DNA of 64,000 nt, from positions 360,804 through 424,803 of the forward strand of contig NW_019091370.1 of the NCBI RefSeq assembly GCF_001949145.1, read 5' to 3'. The notes under the pieces are model-generated. The model did no database searches. It was not told the origin of the DNA and saw only the letters and a list, made by a program, of their open reading frames with translations. Below are positions 52,101 through 63,914 of the stretch, piece after piece (position 1 is the first letter of the stretch; each line of letters starts with the position of its first letter). The DNA comes from Acanthaster planci. Lineage: Eukaryota > Echinodermata > Asteroidea > Valvatida > Acanthasteridae. A program made the position numbers and the translations under genes.

Positions 52101-53405
52101 AACAATCGGACAATTGTGGCTTTGCAAGAAAACTTCACTGCGACCGTACATGTTGACCAAAACCATGATCTAGTAACACTATAACAGAATAAGTAATCAA
52201 CATTTTTGACATTGTCGGAGGCCTGACACTGCGGAGGCATTGTCATGATTGTTTTACCAGTGGCAGTGAGTGTTGCACAGCCAAAAACTTTCTTGGCTCA
52301 ATGTCAGGTGTATGGTGAATATCCTTTTATTTTTTTCTCTTGTTCACAGTTAGGCCTACTATTAGTACTGCTGGCACTGGCCATGCTGGCAGCTAGCTAA
52401 ACTAAAGCATCATTTTCATTTTCATAAGCCTTACTGCTAATATTGCAACACTGATTTTGCACTATAGTAAAAAGGCATCATGGCAATCAGCCATGTTAGG
52501 GACATGAATAACTGAGTGAGGGTGTTTGTTTATTTAGAAATTCATTTTCTTAAAAAGGAAATTGTGATTAAACTCTGTCTTTTTTGCACGCTCTTGTAGC
52601 TTTGCTAAATATTAGTATTTAATTTCCAGTTTCAAAATTTTTGAAATTTGAAGTGAAGCCAGCATTTGGTTCATTGAAATAAGGCACAAATAAGAACAAA
52701 GACTTTACAAAAGTATGAAGTTTGAGGTTTTCAGTTAAAATCCACTCATTTTCGTACACAGAATAATCACAGTTTGCTCTGCATTACACGTGTACAAAAA
52801 ACATCTCAAAACATTCCCACTTCAAATTGATTTTTATTTGCTTTGAGTTTGATGAAATCCAAACTTGTATCAAAGTGTCACTTATGGTATCATCTTTAAG
52901 ATTACTTAAAACAGAAAAAATAACTGAAAACTTTGTTTATTACTAGCCTCCCTAGCCATGCGGTAGGCCTATTACAATAAAAAGTATTAAGCTTATAACA
53001 AAACAAGCTTAAAATGAGCAAATAAAACCTCCCATATATAATTGCTATGCCTACTGACTCAGGAATTACGATGTACAAATGCGGGTCGCAAGTACACAAT
53101 GTGTGTCGGCTTCAGGGTGACCGCTGCCGATATGGTGCGCTGAGCTAGCGTGATGCCGCGTGAGTTTATATTTCGCCTCCTGTCATGTCACAAGCCTACA
53201 CTGTAGCCGACAGCTCAGGGAGGCCAATGTGAACCAAAAATCCCGTGCAAGAAGCGCTCGCACTGAACACAAATCACACGAGTGGTCTTTGACTCGGTTA
53301 GTACAGACGTGAAATATTAGTGACTGAGCCGAAAAGGTAAAATGCATCAAGAAGAAATGCAAACGGCGAGGATACTTACAACACCAATGACTCGTGTACC
53401 GCCAT
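43165..53405 (-). CDS. SACM1L: SAC1-type phosphatidylinositol-4-phosphate phosphatase
   Basis: Nineteen minus-strand exons: 53405-53380, 52055-51958, 51305-51228, 50656-50529, 50193-50044, 49584-49525, 49240-49207, 48739-48552, 48191-48105, 47961-47893, 47606-47527, 47111-47013, 46501-46378, 46091-46016, 45793-45721, 45363-45270, 44810-44709, 44105 into the N gap, 43301-43165. All phases agree. With exon 18 ending as the adjacent repeat implies (P-A-G|), the total is 587 codons before the stop, the human length. The family dephosphorylates PI4P and other phosphoinositides at ER and Golgi membranes. The SAC domain covers residues up to about 450; the CX5R catalytic loop [16 protein letters not shown] places the nucleophile at C383. 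Other hallmarks are [39 protein letters not shown] and [13 protein letters not shown]. Two C-terminal membrane segments ([18 protein letters not shown] and [20 protein letters not shown]) form a hairpin, followed by a KAKLD end that fits a KxKxx ER-retrieval signal. Intron 16 has a GC donor. Confidence 0.97.
43477..43546 (-). repeat. 22-bp tandem repeat carrying the SACM1L exon 18 splice donor
   Basis: Three complete 22-bp units (43477-43498, 43499-43520, 43521-43542) and the first four bases of another run into the N gap. On the minus strand each unit holds CATKCCAGCTG directly followed by GTAAGG or GTGAGT. The known part of exon 18 beyond the gap ends ATTCTCATT, which is the left half of the same unit. 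The repeat unit is therefore the exon 18 end plus the first bases of its intron. Confidence 0.85.
43547..44051. other. Assembly gap (505 N) over the SACM1L exon 18 donor
   Basis: The gap begins inside the 22-bp repeat and ends inside SACM1L exon 18, so it most likely reflects a tandem array the assembler could not resolve. Only about seven coding bases (CCAGCTG) need to be hidden for the reading frame to close. The true length is unknown. Confidence 0.9.
44052..44105 (-). other. SACM1L: SACM1L exon 18, visible part (first membrane segment)
   Basis: After a tttgctctttag acceptor, 54 bases encode [18 protein letters not shown], matching the first C-terminal transmembrane helix of SAC1 (human LPIIMVVAFSMCIICLL). 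The exon then runs into the N gap. Confidence 0.93.
44165..44284. repeat. 12-bp and 24-bp tandem repeat in SACM1L intron 17
   Basis: Units of the type accagacacaag and the longer cagacacaagcccagtcaca repeat across about 120 bases, with cleaner 12-bp copies at the right end. It lies between exons 17 and 18, only about 60 bases upstream of exon 18 on the minus strand. Confidence 0.85.
45268..45271 (-). other. SACM1L: GC-AG intron donor after SACM1L exon 16
   Basis: The exon ends GATACAGACAG and the intron begins GCAAGTGTG, so the donor is GC rather than GT. The rest of the donor is close to consensus (CAG|GCAAGT), as is typical of functional GC-AG introns. Both exon phases are 0, and the protein alignment across the junction ([14 protein letters not shown]) has no gap against the SAC1 family. 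Confidence 0.85.
50187..50199 (-). other. SACM1L: Tandem splice acceptors at SACM1L exon 5
   Basis: The intron end reads ATGTAG|CAACAG|GATAGCC. Splicing at the first AG (exon from 50193) or the second (from 50187) keeps the frame and adds or omits two glutamines. I used the first, because it gives the length of the human protein. Confidence 0.5.
50835..50970. repeat. Degenerate tandem repeat in SACM1L intron 3
   Basis: About three diverged copies of a 55-60 base unit, recognised by gattgggataccacaat (50835), cattgggatatcacaat (50889) and cattaagacaccacaat (near 50950). Copies differ at many positions, so this is an old expansion. Confidence 0.6.
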
Positions 53406-56400
53406 ATTGAACCACAGAAGTAAGGTTAAAGGTCACTGGAAAGGTGGAGTTAAGGGGGGGGGGCAAAAATGAAGAGAGGCATGATTCTTGTTAATGATTA
53501 AGGAGACTGGATTGCCTTTTTAGTTAAACGTATTTAGATGAGTAGATTTGCTTTAATTTTTCATTGTCAGCTACACAAACATGCTTTTCTTAATAAGTTC
53601 AAATAAATCTTCAACTGCCGTTATAATGGGTCGTGCCGGGCAGTGATGTTCTGTTTGAGACCTAGCTACACTAAGTTGTTTCAATAGAAAAATTTAAACC
53701 TTAACAAACCTTCTTCTTCTTCTAGGTTATTATAGCTTTAAAATTCCTGTAAAATTATGATGAAATGAATGAAATACTGCTCGGAGAGTGATTACAAAAT
53801 CAGCATAAAGTCTTTCTGTGAAAAAGGTTAATCTGGTGTTCGGTTTGTGATTTTAGATTTAATTTTTTACACTTAATGCGCTGAGACACTTTTCCCTGTG
53901 GTCACTGCTGGTACTTGGTAGAATCTCTACAGAACATCTTTCCCATACTGCTCCTTATTCACTATTTGTCGTCATCATTATTATGATCTTCTCGAAAAAG
54001 TCAACAATGAGTTGTGACATTTTATAGGCAAGATCATCGAACGATGTTTGATTCACAAGGCCAAGGCCGTCAATCCATTTTGAAAAGTGTGTTGGGGATA
54101 TAGCCCTGATCAGAACAAAAGCTCTGAGCGGCGTGGGGTCCGAGACCCGCTCAAGGTCCCGGAAAATTTTGGAGTAGAGATGCTCTGTCGGGTGATCTGA
54201 GACAGTTTTTGGTTACTTTAGCCATTTTTTTAACAAATGCTATTACAAGCTATGCATTTTCATTTGGGTTTTGGAAAAAGTGGGGGGGGGACAATTGATA
54301 TAGTTTCCCCCTCACTTGGAAAAGTGGGGGACATGTCCCCCCCCCACCGATTGACGCCTATGCACAAGGCCACTGATTTGACAAATCACCCCTTAATGTA
54401 TGTGTCTCTCTGTTCTTCAGAATCTAGTGTAAAAATCACCAGCCCGATAAACGATTGGTTTTGTGGCCAAAGTATCTTATTCCTTCAATTCATTATTCGT
54501 TTAATTTCAGAGACTAATTTGTCTTCATCTTCGTCTCGGTCACTATGGCAACCTCGTCATGAATCTTTGCTCTGCTCATCTACCTTCATCTCGTTCTACG
54601 TTCACGTCACCCTTGATGATTTTTATCACATAACGAAAGGGTTATCATGTGAGATTCACCATCCTTACCAAATGAACAGAAAAACTGATCCAAGGTTGGC
54701 ATTTTATTTTAAATTACTTATCATTCTGTAAATTAAAGATTGTGCTGAACGTGGTCACAATAGCTTTAATCTTACAACACTTTGCCCTTGCAGGGATGAA
54801 TCCAGGAATTTTCAGAGGGGGGGTTCGGGTCCAGGAGGATATAAAGTTATTATTGTTACTGATGCACTTACCTTCTTACTCATAGCCAGTCTCCTAATAA
54901 ATAGCCTTTACTCTGTACAAATAATAACCCTTTAAAAAGTCATCATTTTTACCATTGTTATAATCATTTTGGTAATTGTTTCATATTTTGCAAAATTTGT
55001 TTGTGTGTGTGTATCAAAGCAGGGGTGAACCTTAACCGTCGCGCCGGATCTGTGCATGTCTTTTATTGTAATTCAATATTCAAATAAAGAAGGACGGGGG
55101 CAACTCGGTGTCTCACAAAATGTTATATCTTGTCCAGAACCCTTGTATAAAATATGAATGGCAATGCCTGGTTTGTGTAGGGGTATAAAGTCATGGTAAT
55201 GATGTATGGCGCCTATCAATTTTGGAAATAGTCTAGGCTTTAAAAGTTGAAACCCTTAATTCCAAAAGGCTTAATTGGGGTTTCATAGGTTTTATGTATC
55301 ATTCCGTGCCACCAATTTCTTGTTTTATTTAGTGTTCCAAATTTTCGACAGCCGGTAAATGAACAAGAAGCGCATCTAACCCACCCCTCAAATACCAAAA
55401 AGGATGCCTCACATCTCGCTCCCTTATAGCTTTCCTCTTCAAGATTCTTGTAGCATTTGTATCGGTTAAAGTTCAGACAAATAATCCTTCAGTTTCCTTA
55501 TACTCAAGCAAATAAAAAAAAATTAAAATGGCAGATAGGCAATGCCGCAACTGGGTACGTACAATTTGCATGGCGGCATTTGCGGATCGAATCCTCATTT
55601 TTTTTAAAGGGGACTCAGGGGTCGGTCACAGATAAAAACACTCACCAAGGCGGACTTGAACCAGATTTTAGTCATTTCTGAGCAGGGGGAGTTACAGGCC
55701 TCAAGGGTGTCATGCCCCATGATGCCCCGTTAGTTATGCCATTGTTATGAAGGGAGACTCGGGCAGAGACATAGTCTTAACATTCATTCAGTAAGGAGGA
55801 GCTGGGGAAAGGATTCAAGGAAACCAACCTGCTAAGCTTTATCAGCGCTGTGCCCAGAGTCCAAGGCGAGGGTCTAAAAACGATTTTCCATTTTTATTGA
55901 TCCGTAAAAGTTATCTTCAAACGTTTGCTGACCAAAAACATGCTACTTGCCAAAATGCCACGGGATTCACGTTACTCGTTACCATCCTGCAAACTTCTCA
56001 GTAAAATTTTTTTAGCATATAAGAAGCCATTTCCCCTTTCACTGTGTAGAAATTCACCACAAACAAAGGAAGGGGAGATGTATGTAAGTAGTCATTGGTC
56101 CATGTGTCGTATAATTTCACCAGTTCTGTTCACATCAGGATATGACCCTGTCCTTAAAGTCCATTCCACTTTGGAGGCTGAGCTGTGCGCTTAAATAAAA
56201 TTAAAGACTCGTAGAAACAAAAACTGTTGAGCATGTTGCACAAGGTATACTTTCAGTTTCCTTACAGGTTAGTGTCTTGAAAATGCAGTTGCCATTCATG
56301 CAAGGATGCAAATTTCGCATTCTATCACAAAACTCACTCGGCTCCACAAGCAAAAATACGCCATGCCGTTAGGCCTAAACAATGCCAACTGTTTTCATCT

Positions 56401-57960
56401 TTCTGTTAACCTCGATCACAAACACCGAATCACCGAATTGAATGGTAAAACATTGCGTTGTGTGCAACCATAAAGCATGCGTTATACTTAGTTTGCTTAT
56501 AATCATGAAGTTATTTTTTATGTTCTATTCAAATAAAAATTAATGTGTGTTTTTGGACATTCCAATTGGGTCATTTCAGACCTCGAGGAAAAAGACTATA
56601 ATGTATTTCATAAAGTGATCTACAAGCAGAAGTTGCTCGGTTTTCCTGGATCGATGCTGCCAAGCAGGCGATACCAGTACTAGTTGCGAAATTCATGAAT
56701 ATAATAATGTCCATTGGGGGGGGGGATTTGTTTGTTTTTAGTTTAGTGGTTGGTTTGTCTCTGGAGGGAAAAGTTAAAAACCGACTATTTTACTGAGATT
56801 CATAGGCCACACACTTAGTTAAGTCTTCGGGCAGACATAAAGTTGACACGGGGTATTTTCATTTAAGATGCGGGAACTATAGGGAAAGGCGGCAGTGACC
56901 TATTAAACAGAGGTTCTGAACTAAAATTGGAGAACAAATACACTTGGCAAGATTTATCTTTTGTACTTGTGGATTGTTATGCTATTGCACACGCGAATCG
57001 AAAGGGAATTCGTAGGCGTGTTAACCTGTTGAATGCGAGACTCACAAAATAGCACGGACTTCAACACCACTACAGCTCTGGTGACTTGTTCTAATGTGCA
57101 GCCAAACCAATATGTCGATGTCGCCACAACTATGTCTGTGGTGCCGAACTCTGATACCTAAACACACCATCACGACGATGAGGTGGAGGCAGATTTATAT
57201 CGGACCCAAGTCCAAAAACACTTTGAAAGGAAACAACTACACACATCTCAGTGCATCAGGGTTTATCACGCATAAACAAATAAAGCCTTAACCACTTCAT
57301 CCCTAGGAATATAATATTCAAAGGTCTTGTCCTATCGTGCGGTCGTTGTCCATATATTTTGCTCTTTTTAATGATAAGGCCTGGCCTGGAGTGTAATTTG
57401 TATCCTGCTTCTGAAATCAGCATCATCCCGATATAAAAGCACACAGCAGGTTTCCTGGGGCATCCATTGACACTTCCTGTGCTTCTAGACCGGCTGGTCT
57501 GTGTGTAGCATTATGATGATGATGCATGATGTATATTCATCCAGGCAGGGCGAGCTTACTTGTGTGCGAGGCTGGCCGACCTTGCATTGAAAATCTCCTC
57601 CAGCAACGAGTTATAGCTTTACTGTGGTCCGGTTATCTGGAGTACACAGTACAAGTTGTCGTCATGTGATGTTGCGGTGGTTAAGGGGAGGATACCCGAA
57701 AGCCGCGCATGCGTTCTCCACTCGTTTCCGCCTTGATGCGTTGGCAGGGCTGGCAGGTTGAACTTCTGTGCATGATAAATCAGCCACTCTGCATGATGCA
57801 TTGCTGCAGGGGCCCGGGATAAACTGAGGCCTACACAAGATCCTGTCTGCAAAAGTCGTCCCGGGGAGTTCAAAAGGCTGAGAGACTCCCACCAGCGTAT
57901 CCTCTGTGGTGAATGAATACATTATTCATGAGGTTGCACAGCAGAGCGTGACTGAGCCAT
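53406..57960. other. Intergenic stretch between SACM1L and the zinc-finger-type gene
   Basis: The first part must include the SACM1L promoter; 53100-53300 (intron 1) is relatively CpG-rich. Several G homopolymer runs occur (53452, 54284, 56716). Around 54270-54350 there is an imperfect palindrome built of G and C runs (aaaagtgggggacatgtccc), and near 54790-54840 a ggatgaatccaggaattttc block of the kind found at ends of dispersed repeats. No supported gene is seen. Confidence 0.5.
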
Positions 57961-57963
57961 CCA

Positions 57964-57974
57964 CTTATATACAC
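57964..57974 (+). promoter_or_regulatory. TATA-like element upstream of the MSRRKQ exon
   Basis: cttatatacac lies about 75 bases upstream of the start codon at 58040. If used, it would give a 5' UTR of roughly 45 bases. Supported by position and base composition only. Confidence 0.3.
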
Positions 57975-58039
57975 ACACGGTAAGCCAGACAGGTCGCCCG
58001 GCCCGCATCTCATCCAGCCAGGCACTGGGCTGCATCATC

Positions 58040-58079
58040 ATGTCTCGCCGTAAACAGGCCCTGCCAGCCCGGAGAACAG
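58040..58079 (+). CDS. First coding exon of a FOG/SALL/BCL11-type zinc-finger repressor (partial gene)
   Basis: ATG at 58040 opens MSRRKQALPARRT and reaches a good donor (ACAG|GTAAGAAT) in phase 1 after 40 bases. The RRKQxxP pattern at the extreme N-terminus is the short peptide by which FOG (ZFPM), SALL, BCL11 and ZNF827 proteins bind RBBP4/7 and recruit the NuRD histone deacetylase complex in the nucleus. In those genes it sits on a tiny first exon before a long intron, as here. A 13-codon exon ending in phase 1 is, from memory, closest to FOG. The zinc fingers would lie on later exons outside the window, so the family member cannot be settled. Without the motif an exon this short would not be callable. 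Confidence 0.65.
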
Positions 58080-61000
58080 GTAAGAATTTCTCTGCAAATT
58101 TCACCACAATGGTGCATCTCGACCATCAGTGATGCACGCCACGTTCGTGTCTGGTTCTGAAAACCGGGATGGAATCGAGTGTCTGAGCTGATAGTGATAG
58201 AGTTTAAATGGCCGACATCCTGTTCAAAGTTTGGATTGTTAGCTCCGTTGGCATTAAGAGTTGCTCCGGGCCACATTATAAAGAGAGTGTATGTGTGTGT
58301 GGGATTGACGTGCATGTCGGTATGCAACAACCACAGTGCACTGAGTGGATTCAATGCCGTGGTGTGTCTGGGTCTTTGTTGGCGAGAGGATGCAGTTATT
58401 AAATGTTGATAAGCTAGGGTTTATTGGACGGCAGTTGGACAACTTCTCACCTCAAATTCCATCTTGTTCCTTGCGAGCAGAATCATCGGTAAGCATTCAG
58501 GTTTCGAGTATGTGAGAGGAGTAGGTTTCTCATTATTCAAAGAGTCCAGGGAAATGAAAACTTTATACAGGGCATCTCACCAATGTCACGGTATAAAAGT
58601 TATCGAAGTTGAGACGGGCAGCGTGAGGTCGGCTGGCCAGCCGCGTACAAGTTTTTTTTCTGTGCATTAGCCGGGGCCGTTGCCACGCGGCAGTCATTTT
58701 GTCTTCTCTTAACTTCCTGCACGTATGGTGCAACATGGTGTGGTGATGCTATTGCCTTGTACTGTACAGTGTCTGCATACTGCTTGCTAGTTGAGCACGA
58801 CATCCGCCCGTGATCTGACCTCTTCATCAGCGGTGACTACGTATGGATATTGTTGCTCTTAGTTTTTACTCGTAAATGCCTCATGCAACAAGTTGCCGGC
58901 CGAGAAGACTCTACCTGGTGGATTGGCGCGGCGTCAGTCATGACCTTCGATGAAAAGGTTTTTATTTCCGATTACTTGTTGATGAGGCAAGGAGTTCGGG
59001 GACATCGTGGCCTTTAAGGCATTTCTTAAATTACAGAATTGGGTGGGGCCAAAAAAAAAATAAATTTATTTGCGACTCAGAATGGCTGTATTATTGCATT
59101 TGTTATTTTTTTCATGAGAACTTTTCTTTGGCATGTGTTTTTATAACTTCTGGAGAGTTACCCAATGATGACCTCGTGTTTCCATAAGAGGAATCTGTTT
59201 TTGGAGTTGGCCTAGTTTTTCCCTCTGTAGTTTATGCTTTGTCATCAGTTATGAGCCTGTCAGAGCAAAGGGGACTTTTGACCGGGGACTTCAGGGATTG
59301 AATATTTGAGATGTAAATTACTTTGGCTGATGTGAAAATGTCTCTCTTTGATGATATACCAGCCAACATAAATTCATAAATATGTACATTTATTCTACTT
59401 GATGGTAATGCATTAAGTAATCTTTTAAGACCGGGCATATGGTACTTTTTGTCATGATGTGTGTGCTTTTTTACTGTTTAAATTCCATTTTGAATTTAAT
59501 TTGTGCAAAAGAGTTGTGCAGTAAATTTGATGTTATTTTACAAAGTTTTTGAACAGTGAGGGAAGCCTGAAAAACAGTAGCAGCAAAGTGCATACGTGGT
59601 CATTTTTACAAATGTAACAAGATGTACCTGTGATGTCGTCAATTATTGTAGTGAAATCTCTCCAGACAATTTTCTTAATGATGAGAGGAATCAGATGCTA
59701 TTGTTCCAAGAAAGGAATTGGTGAAACAAGAATGAACATGTTTGCATATTAAAAAATGTGTTTGCAAGATTTGAAGAGGATGTGGCATTGAATAATCCAC
59801 AAATAATAATGCAGTAGATGTTGTTTCCATGGTGTGAGTGATAACCACATCAAACATCTGTGTAACTCAGCGAGCTTCTCACTGTCGTGAGCCTTATATC
59901 TAGCAATCCAGCAACTGGCAAACAGTTTGTATTGTTATTCAGTGGGGCATACTGCCTAGCATCAAAAACATCTGTGCATGGACACAACACAGAGCTGATT
60001 CCAAAGAAGGGGCATGAGCAATGCTAGCCCTGTCATACACATAAGCCAACCAACGAGCAGACAGAGGCAGAGCAAAGAATTCAGTAGTTCCACAGCTCCA
60101 CACCTTGACCTGCTCCCATTGTTATCTAGGCATCGGAGCATGCAAACACCAACGTACCGGTACACCCCACCAACGCACATTCAGATAGCTCGTCATACAA
60201 GCCAGGCTGATTTTTTTCTCCCCACACATTGCTCCTTGTTGAGTAGAGCAACCTTTGGGTTGTGTTATTGATTTAGATCAGGAGACTTGTTTGCCTGTCT
60301 CTTTTCATCAATGGCTGAAACAGACGAGGGCTTTGGGAGACAGAGAAATATAATAGTGAGAGCTCAGAGAGTAAGAGACAGAAAATGGAGGCTGTAATGG
60401 TTGACTGGACATCCCAGTTGCTGGTATCTGTGTGTCGCACATGCTCTTTGGTGTTGAAGAGGAAGTAGTTTATTTGTACAGAACAGATGGAGAGGCTGAT
60501 GCAAAAAATGCTAATATGGGTTGTTTTTCAGATTGAGGGTCGAATAAATCATAATCGGAGTTTTTCAAGATGGACGTATGAGTGATTTTGTATGTTGATA
60601 AGATCTTCCAAAGTAAATATTCAAATTTTTCTTGTTAGCAGCCTTGAACCATGGGTGTGGTGAGGCATGTTTTCCTCTGATTTTATGTATGAATCAGTGT
60701 GATTCAGTATTTTACTTTCTAAATTTATTTTGAAAACAAGTCATCAACACAGGTGTAAAAACCTCAAAACCCTTTAACTAGTCAGTTGGGACATTTTATT
60801 TTGTTGTTGAATGTCTGTTTGATTTTCTTGAGAGTACTTGTTTGAAAGGAAAACATCAGTGTTCATTTGAAGGAAGTTTTCCTTGATTTGACACAGTGTT
60901 GAGAGTCGGCAAAGAAACGTGTTGGGTCATTGTACTTGCAGTGTGTCTCATTGCAACATGTTTATATGTGTTTCACTCGTGTTGACATCACTAAGATGGG

Positions 61001-63665
61001 AGGAGAATTTATTCCGTCATCTGACAGTAAGCTGAGTTGGTCTGCCTTGTGGTTGTTCTTTCTCTGCTCATTGTAGAAGCGCTCAATCAACTTGATGTTT
61101 TTCTTTTTGTGATGAGTAATAATAGGCAGGAAATAAGGGTCCTGTGAAGTTGCCATGGCAGCTAGCAAGTCCCTTAGATATGGCTGGTGGATTTGTTTAG
61201 GGCTGATTGCTCGCTGCTCAGGAGAGCATTTTAGCATCGAGATTATTTTGCATGGAACTGAAATCTTTCACTGAGGCAATTACATGTAGAAAATGCCAGA
61301 GATTGGAGATTGTTTTGTTTTACTGTTAACTTGGTTGAGTCAGCTTCAATTGATGCCGCTACAGTAAAGATATAGGTTCCCCTCCGTCTCCCTTCAAGAA
61401 AAAAAGTAGGATGCGTTGTACGTGTATGCAGTGCTTCCTAAATCCTCCAGAGTTAGATTATCATGCTTCTCTATGATTCAAGTATGATTCATCCCTGGAT
61501 GCTGATTGTCTGCCCGTTAACCTGGCTGTTTCGAGGTATTGCTGCAGATATGAGACACGTAGTGTCCCGGTCTCTGCAATGGAGACCTCAAAAAGAGGAG
61601 TTGTCACCCAGGGGTACAAAAACATAAGCCATCCAAAGTTCAGTATCTAGAGGAGCCTGTGGTGGCCAGCAGGTGTATTGTGCAAACAAGTTATCTTTGT
61701 TATGGGCCCTGTATTCCATCTACGCTTGACTTGTCCCTGATCCATAGGGCTGTGACAGTGAAAACACCTCCATTCTGTGTAGCTATGTTTTGCACTGTCC
61801 CTGGTATGATAAGGTGGCTTGGAATGGAAATAGGAAATAGCCGATATGCATGATGTGATTTGAGCTAATTAATTTTAGATGGAGATGGATTGAAGCAGAT
61901 AGTGATGTTGGTTTGTAAGAGGATTTGAAGGAAGAAGCTTTTTTGGGGGGGAGGGTTAGGGTGCCTTAGGTGATACCTTGTGAGTTGTTTTGATTTTCTT
62001 TGGGTGTGGTGCTTTCAAATAGAGCAGAGGTCAAACAAGTTGTGAAACCTGGGCAAATCCCCAAATAGTCCATTGAGCCCAATCCATCAAACGGGAACAG
62101 TTGGTTTCTCTTGAAAAAGTCTTGGCTCACTTGTTCTCAGTGAATAACCAAGAAAGTTATCATGGATTAACATCAGTAGTCTCCAACTGCCCCTACTTAG
62201 CACAGTGTGTACCACCTTACTTTTGTAAAATCGTAAAACTTTGTGTTGAATCAATAACTGATCTTCTGTGCATAGAGTAATCCATTTTTGGATCTTGTTG
62301 ATTGTTAGGGTTGTATGGTAATTCAAAGATCTAGACATGATTATTACGTTGTTTGCAGAAACTTGTAGTGGCAAGAAAATGACACTATCCATTAGGGAAT
62401 GATTTCCGCAGAAAAAGCAATTTATGCCCATTTCCTAAACTATTCCCTTACACCAGTTGAAAAGACTTCTTGACAAAAGCCTGCTACTACCCCACCCTGT
62501 TCCGTCACACCACAAGGAAATACATGTAGTTTGCATATGGTCTCCAGCATCCTGTAAGCACAAGAACTATGTACTTAATAAGATAGGATTGCCCTTCGCT
62601 TAGGTTCTACGTTATCAGTTATTTATAAAGATTAAGATTTCCATGAGTGAAATAAGGACATGTATATAAAAAATGTAATGCCTTATTCTGAATAAAATGA
62701 ATTGACTTTTAGTTGTGATGATACTGAATAGGGAAATATTTTGTTGGAATAAAGAAGGAGAAGGTTTGGGGAAAATACTCGGGATTAGTTGTTAAAATTA
62801 TGAATGAATTGAATACACAACCCCGTCAACATAAACTTCCCATTTAAGTCTTGACAGTGATTTATTCTGGGTGAGCAGACTGGAGAAGCTGGCAGACTCT
62901 CTGATGTTACATGTACATGTAGGCCTGTATCGCCATAGACAAGTTTATCTCTGGCCTACTGCAAGCAAGGCAGGATGCCATGTTTCCCACTGGGTTCTTT
63001 GGAGTAAGGGCATTTCCTGTGATGGTGGCCTTACACCCTAATAACCCCCCTTACCTTCCTCTCAACTCCAAATGAGTACATCCCAGTCATCCTCCTGAGT
63101 AGATGTAATGTAGGACACACATGGGGGGATTTAGAGACGAGTTCTTTAAAGGATAACAGGTTCAAAATTCATGTACACAAGATACTGATACTTGGCACTC
63201 AAGTTTGTTATCCATTTTATGGGGGATTGATGTCCCGTGTTTCTTTTTTTGCATACATTCATATTGTGGGTCCGTTTCATGGAGCTGCTGGTTGCATTGT
63301 TTTATCATTACATACTTGTATATTTGGACTTTTTATCCAGAAATGTAACTAGAAAATATTTTTTTAAGAGAAAGAAGTTCCAGGGTGGAAAATGATAGAA
63401 ATGATGAATTGGTGCATGAGAGTTTTACTTTTACTCTGTTCTAACAATGTACTTGGAACCATTTTGTTTCTTAGAAAACCTGTATGCAGGATGTCATCCC
63501 CAACTCTGTTACTTTCACATCCAGTTTAGTTTTGCTGAATGTAATTCCATTTTTTTCACTAAAACATTACACGGAAATACACAAAAATACAGGATGAGTT
63601 CCCAAAGAGGAAGTACAGTATGTGCTGGTTGAATTCAAGATCAAGTCATGGTGTAGGGAAAATAT
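58080..63665. other. Presumed long first intron of the MSRRKQ gene
   Basis: AT-rich sequence with no exon I can support. Open frames of 60-115 codons (for example 60014-60271 plus and 62087-62431 minus) have no recognisable domains. Taken as intron because the 58040 exon ends in a strong donor and no zinc-finger pattern (CX2CX12HX3H) appears before the window ends. Confidence 0.5.
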
Positions 63666-63914
63666 ATCGTCGGGTGCCCGGTAGAAGGGCGTAAGTGCAC
63701 TTACACCCTCTTGCCTGGAAACTTGATCACAGCAGAAAAAATGTTCCCCGGCAAAAGGGCGTAAGAAACACACATGTCTTGTAAGAAACAAAATTCCCAA
63801 ATCAAGGACTTGCATATATACGTCGTTTTGCTGGTAAACTTTTTTTTTGCAGTGATCATGCTTCCCAGCAAAAGGGCCTAAGTACTTATGCCCTTCTGCC
63901 AGGCTCACGACGAT
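63666..63914. mobile_element. Foldback element with nested palindromes
   Basis: Outer ends ATCGTCG (63666) and CGACGAT (ending 63914) are inverted. Arms of about 90 bases align: left GGTAGAAGGGCGTAAGTG then ACTTACACCCTCTTGCC, right (reverse complement) GGCAGAAGGGCATAAGT then ACTTAGGCCCTTTTGCT. They share a TGATCAC block and an A run further in. Each arm is itself a small palindrome around AAGGGC..GCCCTT. A third AAAAGGGCGTAAG block and two GTAAGAAAC repeats lie in the middle. No coding capacity; probably a nonautonomous DNA element. Confidence 0.75.

Noticed and set aside
54237-54731. 164-codon open frame
   Set aside because: It begins within a G/C-run palindromic repeat and has no recognisable domain or splice structure.
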